From Prochilodus magdalenae (taxonomy: Eukaryota; Chordata; Actinopteri; Characiformes; Prochilodontidae), in NCBI GenBank assembly GCA_024036415.1, contig JAMWET010003067.1:74501-138500 (forward strand): a stretch of 64,000 nucleotides of DNA, given 5' to 3'. Shown in pieces: positions 52,701-64,000 of this stretch; position 1 is the first letter of the stretch; every line of letters begins with the position of its first letter. The translations under genes were made by a program, and so were the position numbers. The notes beneath the pieces are model-generated. The model ran no database searches. It was given only the letters and a program-made list of their open reading frames with translations, and had not been told where the DNA came from.

Positions 52701-55700
52701 GTACTTTTAGCCTTAACTGTAGTTTATTCGTTGTTTATCTTGTTTACAGATGAATCAAGTAAATTCAGTTACCTCTCTTAGGTAATGTTTAATAGGCGCT
52801 TCTAGTTTTGTTCACTTTGTGCGTGTGTGTGTGTGTGTGTGTGTTTCCATGGAAACTGTCTCAGATCGGCTCAGATCTGGGAGGTAACCTGCGCTACAGC
52901 CTGAAGGGTCCTGGAGCTGACAAGCCACCTTATAACTTATTTGTGGTGGATGAGTACACAGGAAAGGTCCGGATCACAGACTTTCTGGACAGAGAGAAAA
53001 CAGACAAGTACAACGTGAGAACCACACACAAGCACTTACACAACTATACACAAAAGAACCGGTTTCTATACAGTGTTAATGTCAATAAGCACTTTATTAG
53101 GTCTTTGGTTCCACACTCCTCCACTTTATCAACTCCACTTACCATACAGGAAGACTTTACAGTTCTATAACTACAGACTACAGTCCATTAGATTCTACAC
53201 ATACTTTGTTACCTGTCTCATCCTTTTCTTCAGTGATCAGGACCACCACAGAGCAGGTGTTACTTGGATGGTGGATCATTCTCAGCACTGCAGTAACACT
53301 AATGTAATGGTGGTGTATTGGGCAGGTACAAGGGGATCAGACACAGCAGTGCTGCTGGAGGTTTTAAACACTGTGTCCACTCACTGTCACAAATTTGTGA
53401 TGATCATCAGCACAGGATGCTGTTGGCCAGTTTTGGTTGGTGGACTATTCTCAGTCTAGCAGTGGCACTAAGGTGTTTAAAAACTCCGGCAGCACTGCTG
53501 TGTCTGATCCACTCACGCCAGCACAGCACACACTCCAAATACTCCACATAACACCTGCTGTGTGGCGCTGACCATTGAAGAATAGGGTAAATGGAGGCTA
53601 ACAAAGTATAAAGTGGATTTTCAAGCTCTCCTACATGGCAAATTGAGCTGATATAATGGACAGCAAGTGTAGGTACAAGGAAGTGTTGCTAAAGTAAATG
53701 GTAAGTGTATATGACAAAACAGCAAAAGCAGCAAAACTACATTGTTTAAAACCATTTATGTAGGCAAAAATGATGTTAATGTTAAATGTTGTAATATCAT
53801 CAGAGTCCATGTGAATAAATAGAAATGCTGTGAAAAATTACAAGAAATTCCGGTTTTAAAAAAAGTAGTCAATATTTTGTGATGCAGACTAATATGCAAA
53901 GTTGGTTCCAGTTTTCTCTTGGACAGCCCCAGCCATCACATTGATTTGCCAGGTATTGGTTGCTAACTACAATTAATACTGGGCTGCCAACTGGACACAT
54001 TTTGAAATGGTTAAAAATGGTGACTCCTTTTTGTATTCATTAAATAAATGTGCAAATATAACTAGATCCTAAGCAGAATTTACATAGTATTGTTGTTATG
54101 TTTATTTTTTCCATAATAAGCGATACATTTCTGCTGTGCAGAAGTATGTTCTCTGTAGTCGATGTGTTAAATGATGTTCACTCAGAAAGTTTGCCAAACA
54201 TCTAAGTGAATTTCTGTATTAACTTTTACGGCATTTAGCTGACGCTCTTATCCAGAGCGACTTACACAGTTAATCATTTTACAGGTAGGCCAGCATAGTG
54301 TCTTGCCCAAGTCTTGCCCAAGGACTCTTATCGGTGTAGCACATTATAGTCACCCAGATCAAGATTCGAACTCCTGTCCCTAGTAGGTAGTGGTGTTATC
54401 CGTTGAGCTACACCAACCACCAAAAGTATACCTTATGTATACTAAAGATACATGGTGTTAAACAATTTAAAGACTTTCCCCTTCGCACTGTATATGGTAG
54501 ACATATTGTCACTGACATACTAAAACTACTAACTAGCTGCCGCTCAACATTACTTAATAACCAGTTGGTGTTTCTCTTTTCCACAGCTTATCGGTGTCGC
54601 ATGGTTCAGGAATAACACCATTGCTGAAGAGGGCATTCGCTTACCTTTTGAAGTGGGAGACCAGAATGACAACCCACCTGTGTTCATTAAACCTGCACCA
54701 GCAAGTGTTTATGAAGGCAGTCCTGTAGGTGAGTCTAAAAGTTTTGACACACCTGAACAGGTGTTGGGTGCAGGCTGAAGGCCTCAGAGAAACCACAGAC
54801 TTTACATAGCCTTTTTTAACGTATTGATTAACAAGTGGGATCAGAGATACACTCTGATATTTATTTATTGCACTATTAGTTTTCCTATAGTTTTGCTGAT
54901 GCAAGGTTTACCATGCATTCAACATGTAAGAGCGCATCACGTTTGTGACAAAGACGAGGCAAAAATGAGGAGTTATATTAACAGTTTCTGACCAGAGAGT
55001 ACACTGATATTTTTTAAATAACTGTGTAAGATAACAGTATGATTAATGTACGTCTTGTTGGTCCTCCTGCTAACAATAATGAGTCTACATCAGTCACTGG
55101 TTTGTCTAAATACAGTGCTATATCTATGTTTTGAAACACATTGTGTACCGACATTGGTACACACGAAGCAGTGATCCACAGAAAAGGTTTTCAAGCTCTC
55201 CAAGCAGTCCAGTTAAAAATAGTCTCCAATCTAAAGGACACTCTGGTTTGAGCCCACTTGTTTCAGAAACAAGGCACAAGGTCATTTTAAATGCTAATAT
55301 TATATTGCATGTAATAAACTACTAACCTGTAGTGTATGTACTGGTTTGGCCATGGAGACTTTTCTACATTGGGAAAACAAAACAACAATTAAAAAACAAG
55401 AATTGGTAAACAAATAGAAATTCTTCAATTATAAATAAAGCCAAGAGAGCTTCAGAAACTTAATAGCTTAATAAAGCAAGCCATGATGCCAATTCCTTGC
55501 ATTTCAAGGTTTATGAAATGACAAATTAGTGGCTGATGGGTGGAGATTGTGAGAGATACCTCTTGTAGTGAATCCAGGTACATTTGCACTTTGAATATAG
55601 TGAGTACTCAGCTAGAAATCGTTAGTTCTAAAAACATTTGGAGAATATGCAATATAATATTCCATAAATGATTACAGTGTGAAGCTTCTTTTGGTTTCCA

Positions 55701-58700
55701 TAATTCTGTAATCTCAGGTCTCAGTAACATCCATAAAAGATTTTCTGAATGTTGTGCTGAGAATTAATAATTTATCATGTAATATAATCTCTTCTTTAAA
55801 CAATAGATTAAAACATTTAATAAAACTTTATTAGACCTTGTAGATAACGAAATCTGAAAATGATTATTTTATTCCTTTTTTTCTTGTTTGTTTTTCTTTG
55901 AGCTTTGAATTATTTTGTAATTGGTTTGATGATGTATCGTTTTGATACTTTTGACTCACCCTAATGGCATCAAAAGTGGGTAGTTTATATTGGTAGATCT
56001 GTGTAGTGGGCTGGTGGCTAGAAAGCCATCAGTGCTCTGAGGAAGACTGGGTAGCACTTTACAGATCAGCAATAAGTAGGTAATGATATGGTAATTTTAC
56101 AGTAAAAGTTGTATTTAATCATTAATTGAGTGTCAATTTCCTATTTGTTACTATATAATAAACCAAAAATTGCAGTGAGCGTTAACAAGGCTGTTAAATA
56201 GGCTGGTAAAATAATGGTAAAGTTGTACTTACCTAAAAATTACCTGCTTATTTTAAGTATTTCATGTGTAATAAGTGAGCAATTGTAGTGGTAATAAGGC
56301 AGCAATGTAAAAAACAAAATGGCAAGAAACACTTTCCTAAATATTATATATATCTTTAATATGTAAATCTATATATCTTCTAGACGTTAATACATGAAGA
56401 CACTCATTGTCTCAGTATTTAGAAATAAAATGCTAAAATGACCTGTTAATTTTATAGTTCTTAATGAATAATAAGAAAGAATAATACTTCGATGAAGTAT
56501 TTCTGCTGTAATTATCTGCTATCAGGGCTGTAAAATACTAATTCACTTGCTTCTGTTTTATTTCTTACCTGTTATGTATTAAAGTGGTCAGACACAGTGT
56601 GAGTTACAGGCAGTAATTACAGTTAAACTAAATGGTTTTAGAGTCAAAAAATACAAAATGATCTTGTGCTTCACATGTAGGCCCACCTATAAAGTACAAC
56701 TTGTTAGCATTATTTTACCATTTTATAATGGCCTTGTTAACACTCACTATAGTTTCTGATTTATTATTTTGTAACAACTAGGAAACTGACATTTAATTAA
56801 TGATCAAACTCAATTTGTTACCGTAAAATTGCCATTTCATTACCTACTTATTACTGATCAGCACATTACAAGTCATTTCCACAAGGAGTGCAGACTGTTT
56901 ATTGTGTTTTGATCATTGTTTTCTAAAAAAAAATTCCAGGTACATTTGTAACTCAAGTTGCTGCTACGGATGCAGATTTGCCAAACTCTCCTCACACTAA
57001 GATTGCCTACAACATAATTAAGCAGGAACCAGATGGCAAGCGGTTCTTTAACATTGATAAAAACTCCGGGCAGATCCTTGTGAAGGACTCATCGCTGGAT
57101 AGAGAGGTTATTTCTTATCATTTTGCATAACCTGCACTATCTGCTGTCATAAAGAGACATTGTTAATAACCACACTGTAAGAATTGTGAAAAAACTGTCA
57201 GGTGACTGGTATGTGTCAGACTATCAACTGTCAAAACTGTCAAGTTACAGCAATACAATCACAGAAAATTTCATTAATGGTTTTGCAAATTCTACAGATT
57301 GTTTTACTGTTTCTGGCACCGATATGGTCAAACACTTTCAATAAAGTGACAGTACTTTATTAGTCAGAGAAAGGATAACAGATAAAAGTGCAGAAAAAAA
57401 TGTAATTTACAGTTTTTTTGGAAAATATTACTGTAATATATATATTTTTAAATAATCAAACACACAAGATTCCTATAGAGTATAATACTGGCCTGTGGTT
57501 TCTGGGCTAGGGCTAATAATTATTCGAATTGGGTTTAGGGAGATTTCTACAAATTAGCAACTCAGCAGTTGACTTTTGCAAGCAGGTGGATTTTTCTATA
57601 ATCCTCAGACTTTTAAAGTTGATTTTTGTAAGCCTGACTTGCACTTACAGCCGACAGCAATGTGACTTGGCTGTTAACCTTTGCATTTTAGAAAGAGACA
57701 CACAATAGGTGGTAGGCCAGGGGGAGAAGTCAGAGGGTGAGTAAAACTATATGCAAATAGATGAAGCCAGGAGGCAGATGCAGCCCTGCTGCCAGTATTT
57801 AAAAGAATTTTGGTGTTTGATAGTAGAAAAATCTATAAAATAGCAGTTTTTATCTGCAAAAGGAAATCTGAGGTACATTTTTTGTACTTCTTAAAATGAG
57901 TATATTTGACTCTTAGCCTTTAGGCACCTGTCAGTTATTTCACCTTTTTTTTACATTAAACCTACTTTCAGTCATGATTGGAAACATAGTGAAGGTTTGA
58001 AAATCGTGCAATTATACTACCATTTATATGAATTTAACAACTCTCCTCTTCAACTCTGTGCTGAACTTTACCCCATCAGAGACAGGACTCTTACGTTCTT
58101 ACTGTAACCGGTGCTGATATGGACGGAGCTCCAGGCGGCAACACAGCAACAACTACAGTAAAGATCCAGATCCTAGACATTAACGACAATCTGCCCACTC
58201 TGGAGAAAGAAGAGGTAAATCATTCAGGAAAATTAATTTTAGCTGTTACCCTGCTCACAATAATAATTATAAAGGTCCTGCAGCCACTATTTTATTTCAT
58301 TTATATTGTCTTCAACTGACTGTAATGCATGTTAAAAGGAAGAGAAAGAATTGTTCATTTGAGAAGCTGTTACATACGAGAATTCCTCCAAGAACCATTA
58401 ACCATTACGTATCAGCATATTTTGTCCAGCTCCATCTAAATTGCAGAATATGCATTTTCTCTTGTAACCAGCAAATCAGTCCTTGTATCCTAAGAATATC
58501 TTGTGTTTTGATGGGTGCTATTTTTATCATTAAGTATACAGCATCTGTGGATGAGCACGTGGCTGATGTTGAAGTTCTACGTATCCAGGCCCTGGATAAA
58601 GATGAAGCAAAATCAGACAACTGGTTGACTGAATTTCTGCTTGTGTCAGGAAACGACGATGGATATTTCAAATTTGTAACAGACCCCAACACAAACGAGG

Positions 58701-61700
58701 GGGTGCTGTACCTAATCGAGGTCCGTCTGCACTTTCCTGCATTTACCACTTCATTTGGGGTTCTTTACACACGAACACTGTACAACAGTACAAGCTTACA
58801 GATATATCAGCAGAGATATTCTCCACATCTCCAAAACTCTGCAATCTTAGAGTTTCACACATATTCAGTGAGTACACAATGCTCACAACAATGTCCTATT
58901 GAGAATTAGTATACATATTGACCAGATACAGTCATTTTACACATACATACAAAAAAAAACAACAAAAAACAAATTGCTATGCTAATGATTGTGACAGCTT
59001 TGGCATTGTACTATACTGCAGACAAGTGTTCTTCGCAACTGAAAATGTAGTCAGCTTACCTCAGGTTGAAATTGTTGCATGTTTATTATAAGATAATATA
59101 GCTTATTTTTTAGACCTTTGTTACTTGTTTAAAGTTTTATTAAGTACACTTATCTCATTATGTGTAATAATAATCAGGTATTTTCCCACAGTAGTGTACT
59201 AATGTAATACCCTAGTAACGGATAGGTAATGTAATAAGTGTAAATTGTGTAATAAGTGTGTAAATGTAAACATATACTATAAACTTACTGTCAGTTCTGT
59301 ATTTTTCTCTCCTGTAGCCCCTTGACTTTGAGGCAGTGAATGATCTAGATCTGGGTGTGGTTTTGGAAAACAAAGCCCCTGAGGGAGCCCCAGCAGGGAT
59401 GGGGTCTGGAGCCGGAGCTGGAACAGGGGCTGGGGGCGGTTATGGCGGAGGATCAGGCGCTGGAGGTGGCGCTGGAGGTGGCGCTGGAGGCGGCGCTGGA
59501 GGCGGCGCTGGAGGCAGCGCTGGCAGCGGACAAGGTGCTGGAACAGGGACTGGGAGTGGCTCTGGAGGAGGATCAGGTGCTGCGGGCAGTGCTGGGGCTG
59601 GACATGGTGCTGGGACAGGAGCAGGTGTAGCAGGGCGTCCTGGCACAGGAGGAAGGCCGATAAGACCGGGTTCTGGCGGCACAGGCTCAAAGCTCAAGAT
59701 TTACATATTAAAGGTTAAAGTGAACAATAAACCGGATGGACCAAAGTACGGGCTGAAACCTAAAGTGGTGCCTGTGTCAGAGAAGACTAAAGGCAGTCCC
59801 ATTCCAAGAGTTATTGCTACGTACCCTGCCATGGATGGTGACACAGGCAAACCGGCAGAAGCAGTCCGGTTCGTACTCTAGATCTTTCAACAAAAAAAAC
59901 AAACATTTACTGCTTTAAAATACAAGAATTTAGCTGGTACATGGCACCCAACCAAAGAGATCCTTAAATCTTTGTATGCATCAAGCAAAAATGTTTGAAA
60001 ATGTTCAGTTGATTGTTAAAATAGTTCCATAAAAAATGTTTCCATAAAACAGTATTTTGCACAAAAGGGAAGAATGGTTATACAGCCCATACAGGTGTTC
60101 TTTAATCAAAATGTGTAGAATATAACTGGACAATTTAGACGTCCTGCTGTGTGAGGTTTTTAGAGGATAGCAAAGCAGGAGTTTAATTACTACATGATTC
60201 ATTTAGAATTTTTCCAATCTTTGATTATCCAAGTGCATGTACATTTGTCAAATTCAATTTACTGTAGTTATTGGATAATTAAGTGCCAAATGATACCGGT
60301 GTCACCAGATATTTCTTAAGATCTTATTAAGTGGAGAAAATGAGTTCTGTTTAAGTTACTGCTGTTTAGTGTTTATCATAACAAACCAAATTCCATAACT
60401 TGACGTGATGTGCTGTATTTCTTTTCAGTTATGCTAAAGGTTATGACCCTGCTAACTGGCTATCCATTGATGAAAACACAGCTGAGATCAAACTCAACAA
60501 GATGCCAGATCGAGAATCACCATACGTTGTGAATGGAACCTATTATGCTAAGATCCTCTGCATAACCGACGGTAAAAACTTTACAGACTCCAGCAGTCAG
60601 GATATCTTAGAAGACCACTAACTCTTAGTTCTGTCAGAATCTAAAAATCTAAATATACTTAATCATAATAAATACATTCTCTTCCCTAGATATGCCTTCT
60701 GTGACCGCAACAGGAACCATAGCATTAGAGGTAGAGGACGTCAATGACAACTGTCCCACGCTTCTCAGTACAATGCAGCGTGTATGCAGTGATGTTCCAG
60801 AGGTTAATGTGACAGCAGTGGATGTAGATGCTCATCCCAATGGTGCCCCACTTCAGTTCCTTCTGATAGAAAAGGAGACGACAGGAAAATGGAACATGAA
60901 GAACACGAGCGGTAAGGCTTTCAAAATTAGCTTAGAGCTTCAATTACTGCCAATTACTATTACTGAGTTACAAGACAGCATTAAAGGAAACCTGCCTAGA
61001 AAATGACAGAGAATAGCCCACAGTTATGCAGATATTAGCACATACTCAATGATCAAGGTCTGATAGCAATGGTAGCATGTCTCTAACGCATAATGCATCT
61101 CCTCAGATTCAGCAGCTGTACTGTTGCCACAAGAAAGCTTGTGGCCTGGTTCCTACAAAGTCACCATGGAAATCAAAGATAAGCAGGGTTTGGCCTGTCC
61201 TGACAAACAAGTCCTCCACGTAGAGGTGTGCAGCTGCTCGGAGGAAGGAACATGCGGCCACAGTCATGAGCCAGCGGTAGCTGCGGTTAAAGCTGTTTCA
61301 ACAACCAAGACCTCATTTGGAGCACCAGGCATTGGTTTTCTGCTCCTAGGATTCCTAATCCTCCTCTGTGGGTATAAGTTTAATGATGCCCTTTCATGTA
61401 CACCTAGTCTGTGTCCATTTTATCAGTTCCGCTAATGGTATAGGAGAATTATAGACTGTAGAGCCTTATTCCTCTACAGACTTTGTTATCCCCCTTTATC
61501 CTGTTGTTGAATGGTCGGGACCACCACAGAGCAGGCATTATTTGGGTGGTGGATCATTCTCAACACTGCAGTGTTATACTGATATTTGAGAATTAGACAG
61601 AGCAGTGCAGCTACAGTGTTTAAACACTGTATCCACTCACTGGTCATTCTATTTGACACTCCTACCATGATGGTCCATCTTGTAGATGGTAAGTCAGAGA

Positions 61701-64000
61701 TGATAGCTCATCTGCTGCTGCAGAGTTTGTGTCAGTGGTCACAGAACACTGCCCACAGGATGCTGTTGGCTGGATAGCTTTGATTTGTGGACTGTTCTCA
61801 GTTCTGCAGTGACACTGAGGTGTTTAAACTCCAGCAGCACTGCTGTGTCGGATCCACTCACACAATTCTCACATGATCCACCACACACAAAATACCTGGT
61901 CTGGGGTGGTCCTGTTGGGGTCCTGACTCAGGTAGCACCTGTTTTGAGAAAGAATTAGATGCCTATTTTCTTTTTTAAACTCCTCTGTTGCCTCTAGCGG
62001 TGAAGTATACTGTGTATCCAAAAGTTTAAAGACACCGACTGAATGTTTTGTGTGAAGTCAAAGGTGTTCAGTTGAATTTGATGTTCTGCTTGCTAATGCA
62101 ACAACCAATACACTTCTGAGAGCCATTACAGTAGATGCTGGACAGCATACAAATCACATCCTAGCACCCTATCATCTACTGTCTGTTTGTTGTTTTTTAG
62201 TGGTACCTGCGCTTATGCTGAGTTGTTCCTCTGGAAGTAATGGAGGAATGGGTTTCTCAAAACACTTTACTGACATGCCATTTGAAACAAAAGATTTCAT
62301 GGTACCATATCATACCGAAGGACCAGGAGAGGACAGGGTAAGATATCCCCAGAAATCCATTTTCCTATACAAGTAACAGTAAATCTGTGGTATTGTTAGA
62401 GTGTGCTGCACCTTTGAATTCCTCTCCCGGAACTCACTAAAGGAACTCACTGGATATTGTGCTTGTGTATTTGTAGTCAAGTTAAACATGTCATTCTCCT
62501 CGTAGGAGGTTCCTCTGCTGTGTACTCTACCCCCAGTCTTATTATCTGAAGGAGCTGTAAATCTGATCTCACAAGACCCTGCCACAATCGGAATGTTTGG
62601 TGGATATGATTATGCACAGACAGACACAATGGAGATGATCTATGATGCTTCAAGAGGCGACAGCTCCCAATTTTTAAAAGAGACTGACATGGCCTTGTCT
62701 GATAAGTACTTAGAAAGATATTTCTCACAGGTAAGTGAGACAGCCTGAATCTAACTCTAATCTCAGTCAGAGTAGTTAGTTACTTTTTAGAGCTGATCAG
62801 GAGAATTACAGAACTATGTAGGGCAGGGGGTCATCCAGGACCAGGGTTGACAACCAGTATCTTTTTAGATGCGGTTTGTATACAGATTGTACTCAAAAAC
62901 AAGGAATCATTAGTATTACGCATTATGTAGCCCACAGGAATTTCTCAAATATACTCAGGCGACATACTAACCTTGCCAAATGTTTAATTATGCATCCATT
63001 TTCTTAGAAATCACTTGTTTGTCACACAGAAGAATCCAAAGTTGACATTTTTTGTATCCTTGGCTGAGGTATTAAGTAAAAAGCAACACCAGTAATTCAG
63101 TGAAGTTATAGTGCTGCTTGAAAGTTTCTAAAACCCTTTTTAACTGTGTGCATTTCTTAAAAAATGTTACCTAAATATGAAAAGATCTTCATTTCTGTTA
63201 ACAGTTGTTTAAGAGAACCTAACAAAATGAATGGTGTTTATCCATTTATTTAACAAAGTGATCCAACATTATATGCCTCTGTTATTCAATGTGAAACATT
63301 AGAATTAGAATTGGTATTGGTGACAATTAGGGTCAGAAGCTTCAATCAACTGGGTGACAATCAGGTGTGAGGTTGACTAATACTTCCATAGACCAGAGAG
63401 ATTTATTCTCCAGAGAATTATTTTCTGAAAGAAAGACTATGTTGTCTGATTCAGAAGACTATTAAAATAATGTTATGTGGAAGGATAATGCAAAACTAAA
63501 TCTTTATGGCTTAAAGTGATAACATCATGGTTTCGTTTTCATGGGGTCGTTACTGAACCAGGAAAACTTAATGCCATTTGGAGCTATGACACTTGTAGTT
63601 CTTTAGTTTTACTTCCATGCTTGAATAAAGCAAATGCTATCCAATTCAAATAGGGCTATAGACAACTACACTAACAGCGCTGTACACCAGTCTCCTCTCA
63701 ATATAATTAATGAATTTGACTTTTTTATTGCAGAAAGCAAGATATGAAACAGAGAATGCACAACCACAGGAAAATCTGCTGGCTTACAATGATGAGGGAC
63801 AGGAATCATCTGCTAGCTCTGTGACCTGCGATGGCCTTCTTGAATCATTTGATGACCTGGACTTCCTGGAAGACCTAGGACCAAAATTTACCACCCTGGC
63901 CCAAATCTGTGGATTCACCTGCCCTGAGTTAGAACTTGCTCCTGAAGCAGTTCCTGAGACCAATGCAACCTTTGACATGACAACACAAGTTACCTGTGAA
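46451..64000 (+). CDS. dsg2: desmoglein-2-like desmosomal cadherin, gene 3 (3' end outside window)
   Basis: Exons: 46451-46504, 52430-52555, 52865-53014, 54587-54728, 56940-57106, 58080-58214, 58535-58720, 59318-59868, 60429-60571, 60690-60911, 61107-61367, 62201-62337, 62506-62730, 63734 to beyond 64000. These give 922 codons in frame before the window ends. Same architecture as gene 2: signal peptide [18 protein letters not shown], propeptide ending QRHKR, E-W, four EC repeats with DQNDNPPVF and DINDN, a 102-residue Gly-rich EC3 insert, Cys-rich anchor, TM ([13 protein letters not shown]), the intracellular anchor [11 protein letters not shown] and the catenin-binding motif [17 protein letters not shown]. 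Identity with gene 2 is uneven: near-complete in exons 5-11 and 14 with their introns, clearly lower in exons 2-3 and 12-13. All junctions are GT-AG. The desmoglein repeats, if present, lie to the right. Confidence 0.93.
48177..48200. repeat. (AC)n microsatellite
   Basis: About 10 AC units ending acgcac, in gene 3 intron 1. Confidence 0.85.
48274..49014. mobile_element. palindromic MITE, full-length copy
   Basis: Outer ends CAGTCATAACATTAAAACCA (from 48,278) and the inverse aggtggtttaatgttatggc (48,991-49,010). The two halves are inverted copies over most of about 370 bp each: for example 'gtgctgctggagtttttaaa' on the left pairs with 'tttaaaaactccagtagcac' on the right. No transposase. Further copies lie in introns at 35,345, 53,105 and 61,398 and a fragment at 46,040. 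From memory this is frequent in otophysan fish genomes. Confidence 0.85.
49330..50095 (+). mobile_element. Tc1/mariner element, internally deleted and interrupted
   Basis: Opens 'acagtggtgcctgaaagttt' and closes 'tttaggtcaaatttatgcag' ... 'cttgcaaatgttcaaacacc', both terminal-repeat type. The start of the transposase region is visible at about 49,865-49,965 ('ggagatttctgagtacctca', 'ttgatgctcagcaggctgga') and then jumps to the 3' tail. A different repeat (49,555-49,795) sits in its 5' part. Non-functional. Confidence 0.75.
49555..49795. repeat. nested dispersed repeat with (GATA)n
   Basis: 'gatcccacagtggggaaatt', 'ttgctcaagggcacctcagt' and 'gaatcgaaccggcgaccca' are phrases of a common fish repeat, followed by about nine GATA units (49,727-49,763) and 'actttattgatcccgaagga', the end of another common repeat. 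Inserted in the Tc1 remnant. Confidence 0.65.
50100..51655 (+). other. gene 3 intron 1, unannotated part
   Basis: A+T-rich. The stretch near 50,440-50,580 recalls gene 2 intron 1 around 25,620-25,750 (agctgcatgttat..., 'tttcaaaacatc', 'accaatgcggaaac'), so it is retained duplicate intron. No exon or element supported. Confidence 0.55.
51660..51900 (+). mobile_element. LINE 3'-terminal coding fragment
   Basis: Plus-strand frame reads [20 protein letters not shown], then after stops DGWMQAEES and [12 protein letters not shown]. The F-G-H-I-x-S-R ... S-L-E-K-T ... V-T-R-G series is the terminal part of a non-LTR retrotransposon ORF2. Degenerate. Confidence 0.7.
52823..52843. repeat. (GT)n microsatellite next to gene 3 exon 3
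   Basis: About 10 GT units, 21 bp upstream of the acceptor ending at 52,864. Gene 2 has only a short tgtgtgtgtg here. Confidence 0.85.
53105..53690. mobile_element. palindromic MITE, second copy, gene 3 intron 3
   Basis: 'ccacagagcaggtgttactt', 'ggatcattctcagcactgca', 'gcagtgctgctggaggtttt', 'tttaaaaactccggcagcac' and 'gagctgatataatggacagc' follow the order of the 48,274 copy. Absent from the same intron of gene 2, so it inserted after duplication or was lost there. Confidence 0.82.
54220..54420. repeat. dispersed fish repeat ('gacgctcttatccagagcga')
   Basis: Carries the well-known teleost motif 'gacgctcttatccagagcga' followed by 'cttacacagttaatcatttt', 'cttgcccaaggactcttat' and 'cgttgagctacaccaaccac'. 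Often classed as a SINE-like or DNA-element derivative; class left open. In gene 3 intron 3, absent from gene 2. Confidence 0.75.
56050..56880. mobile_element. foldback element, intact copy, gene 3 intron 4
   Basis: Left arm from 'gcactttacagatcagcaat' through 'gtatttaatcattaattgag'; right arm ends '...taatgatcaaactcaatttg' ... 'attactgatcagcacattac', the inverted counterpart. Arms of about 110 bp or more with mismatches, no transposase. Same family as the split copy at 22,495-24,140 in a different intron. Absent from the short gene 2 intron 4 (30,332-30,411, 80 bp). Confidence 0.72.
57167..57960 (+). other. gene 3 intron 5, gene-3-specific sequence
   Basis: Where gene 2 carries the TIR element, gene 3 has a different stretch starting 'ataaccacactgtaagaatt' with several 'ctgtcaa' repeats. 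It may be another insertion; ends were not found. Similarity with gene 2 resumes near 57,965. Confidence 0.45.
59384..59689 (+). repeat. Gly-rich insert in EC3 of gene 3 (102 codons)
   Basis: As in gene 2 but 20 codons longer through GGA-GGT/C-GGC-GCT units around 59,445-59,525 giving GGGAGGGAGGGA and GGSAGSG. Both ends are identical to gene 2. A clear case of in-frame repeat length change between close paralogues. Confidence 0.93.
61398..61960. mobile_element. palindromic MITE, third copy, gene 3 intron 11
   Basis: 'gaccaccacagagcaggcat', 'ggtggatcattctcaacact', 'aaactccagcagcactgctg' and 'tgtcggatccactcacacaa' follow the 48,274 copy. In the same intron as the gene 2 fragment at 35,345-35,575. 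Confidence 0.8.
62506..62730 (+). CDS. dsg2: exon 13 of gene 3: cytoplasmic segment
   Basis: Seventy-five codons, [20 protein letters not shown] to [17 protein letters not shown]. It lacks the 50-bp duplication and 24 of the codons of gene 2. Many substitutions relative to gene 2, although both flanking blocks are nearly identical. Confidence 0.9.
63090..63480. mobile_element. possible Tc1-like remnant, gene 3 intron 13
   Basis: 'agtgctgcttgaaagtttct' resembles the terminal repeat of the Tc1 elements in this window, with 'agtgatccaacattatatgc' and 'gacaatcaggtgtgaggttg' further on. No coding part. Absent from gene 2 intron 13. Confidence 0.5.
63734..64000 (+). CDS. dsg2: terminal exon of gene 3, first 89 codons
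   Basis: [20 protein letters not shown] through [17 protein letters not shown] to the window edge, open throughout. It differs from gene 2 by only a few bases, as does the preceding intron back to about 63,655. The repeat domain lies beyond the window. Confidence 0.92.

Noticed and set aside
54220..54420. Possible tRNA-like sequence in the dispersed repeat
   Set aside because: I could not find intact A and B boxes with a cloverleaf; the phrases fit a known fish repeat instead.

Overview
The window looks like teleost nuclear DNA: multi-exon genes with GT-AG introns, A+T-rich intergenic sequence and many fish-type dispersed repeats (Tc1/mariner, LINE tails, palindromic MITEs). From memory of repeat families, the foldback element starting cagtcataacattaaaacca and the 'gagcaagccagagg' repeat suggest an otophysan, perhaps characiform-like, fish. 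That placement is inference. No prokaryotic, viral, rRNA, tRNA or CRISPR feature was seen.

The locus is a head-to-tail tandem array of desmoglein genes (desmosomal cadherins, dsg2-like), all on the + strand. Gene 1 (1058-8663) lacks only its signal-peptide exon, which lies upstream. A decayed fourth copy (about 10,866-15,470) follows; it keeps only the EC3-end to TM region and pieces of 3' UTR. Gene 2 is complete (21,290-39,888; 14 coding exons, 1473 codons plus stop). Gene 3 (46,451 to beyond 64,000) is complete except for the rest of its last exon. Exon phases match across the three genes: signal peptide, short propeptide with a furin site (RQKR or RHKR) followed by E-W, EC1-EC4, extracellular anchor, TM, intracellular anchor, catenin-binding motif (FLxDLGPxFTTLAxICG) and desmoglein repeats.

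The spaces between genes and the long first introns (about 6.9 and 5.9 kb) are filled with repeats: Tc1/mariner remnants, five LINE 3'-end fragments, a palindromic MITE family with several copies, two copies of a second foldback family, one element with 19-bp terminal inverted repeats, and a roughly 300-bp GATA/GACA tract.

The points most worth a second look are: a glycine-rich insert of 55, 82 or 102 residues inside the adhesive ectodomain; an alternating identical/divergent pattern between genes 2 and 3 that suggests gene conversion; homogenised 135-bp repeats in the gene 2 tail; a 50-bp coding duplication read in two frames; a conserved overlapping uORF in both first exons; and a GC-AG intron in gene 1. 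I found no new type of genetic system. The interest lies in how this adhesion-gene array has evolved.
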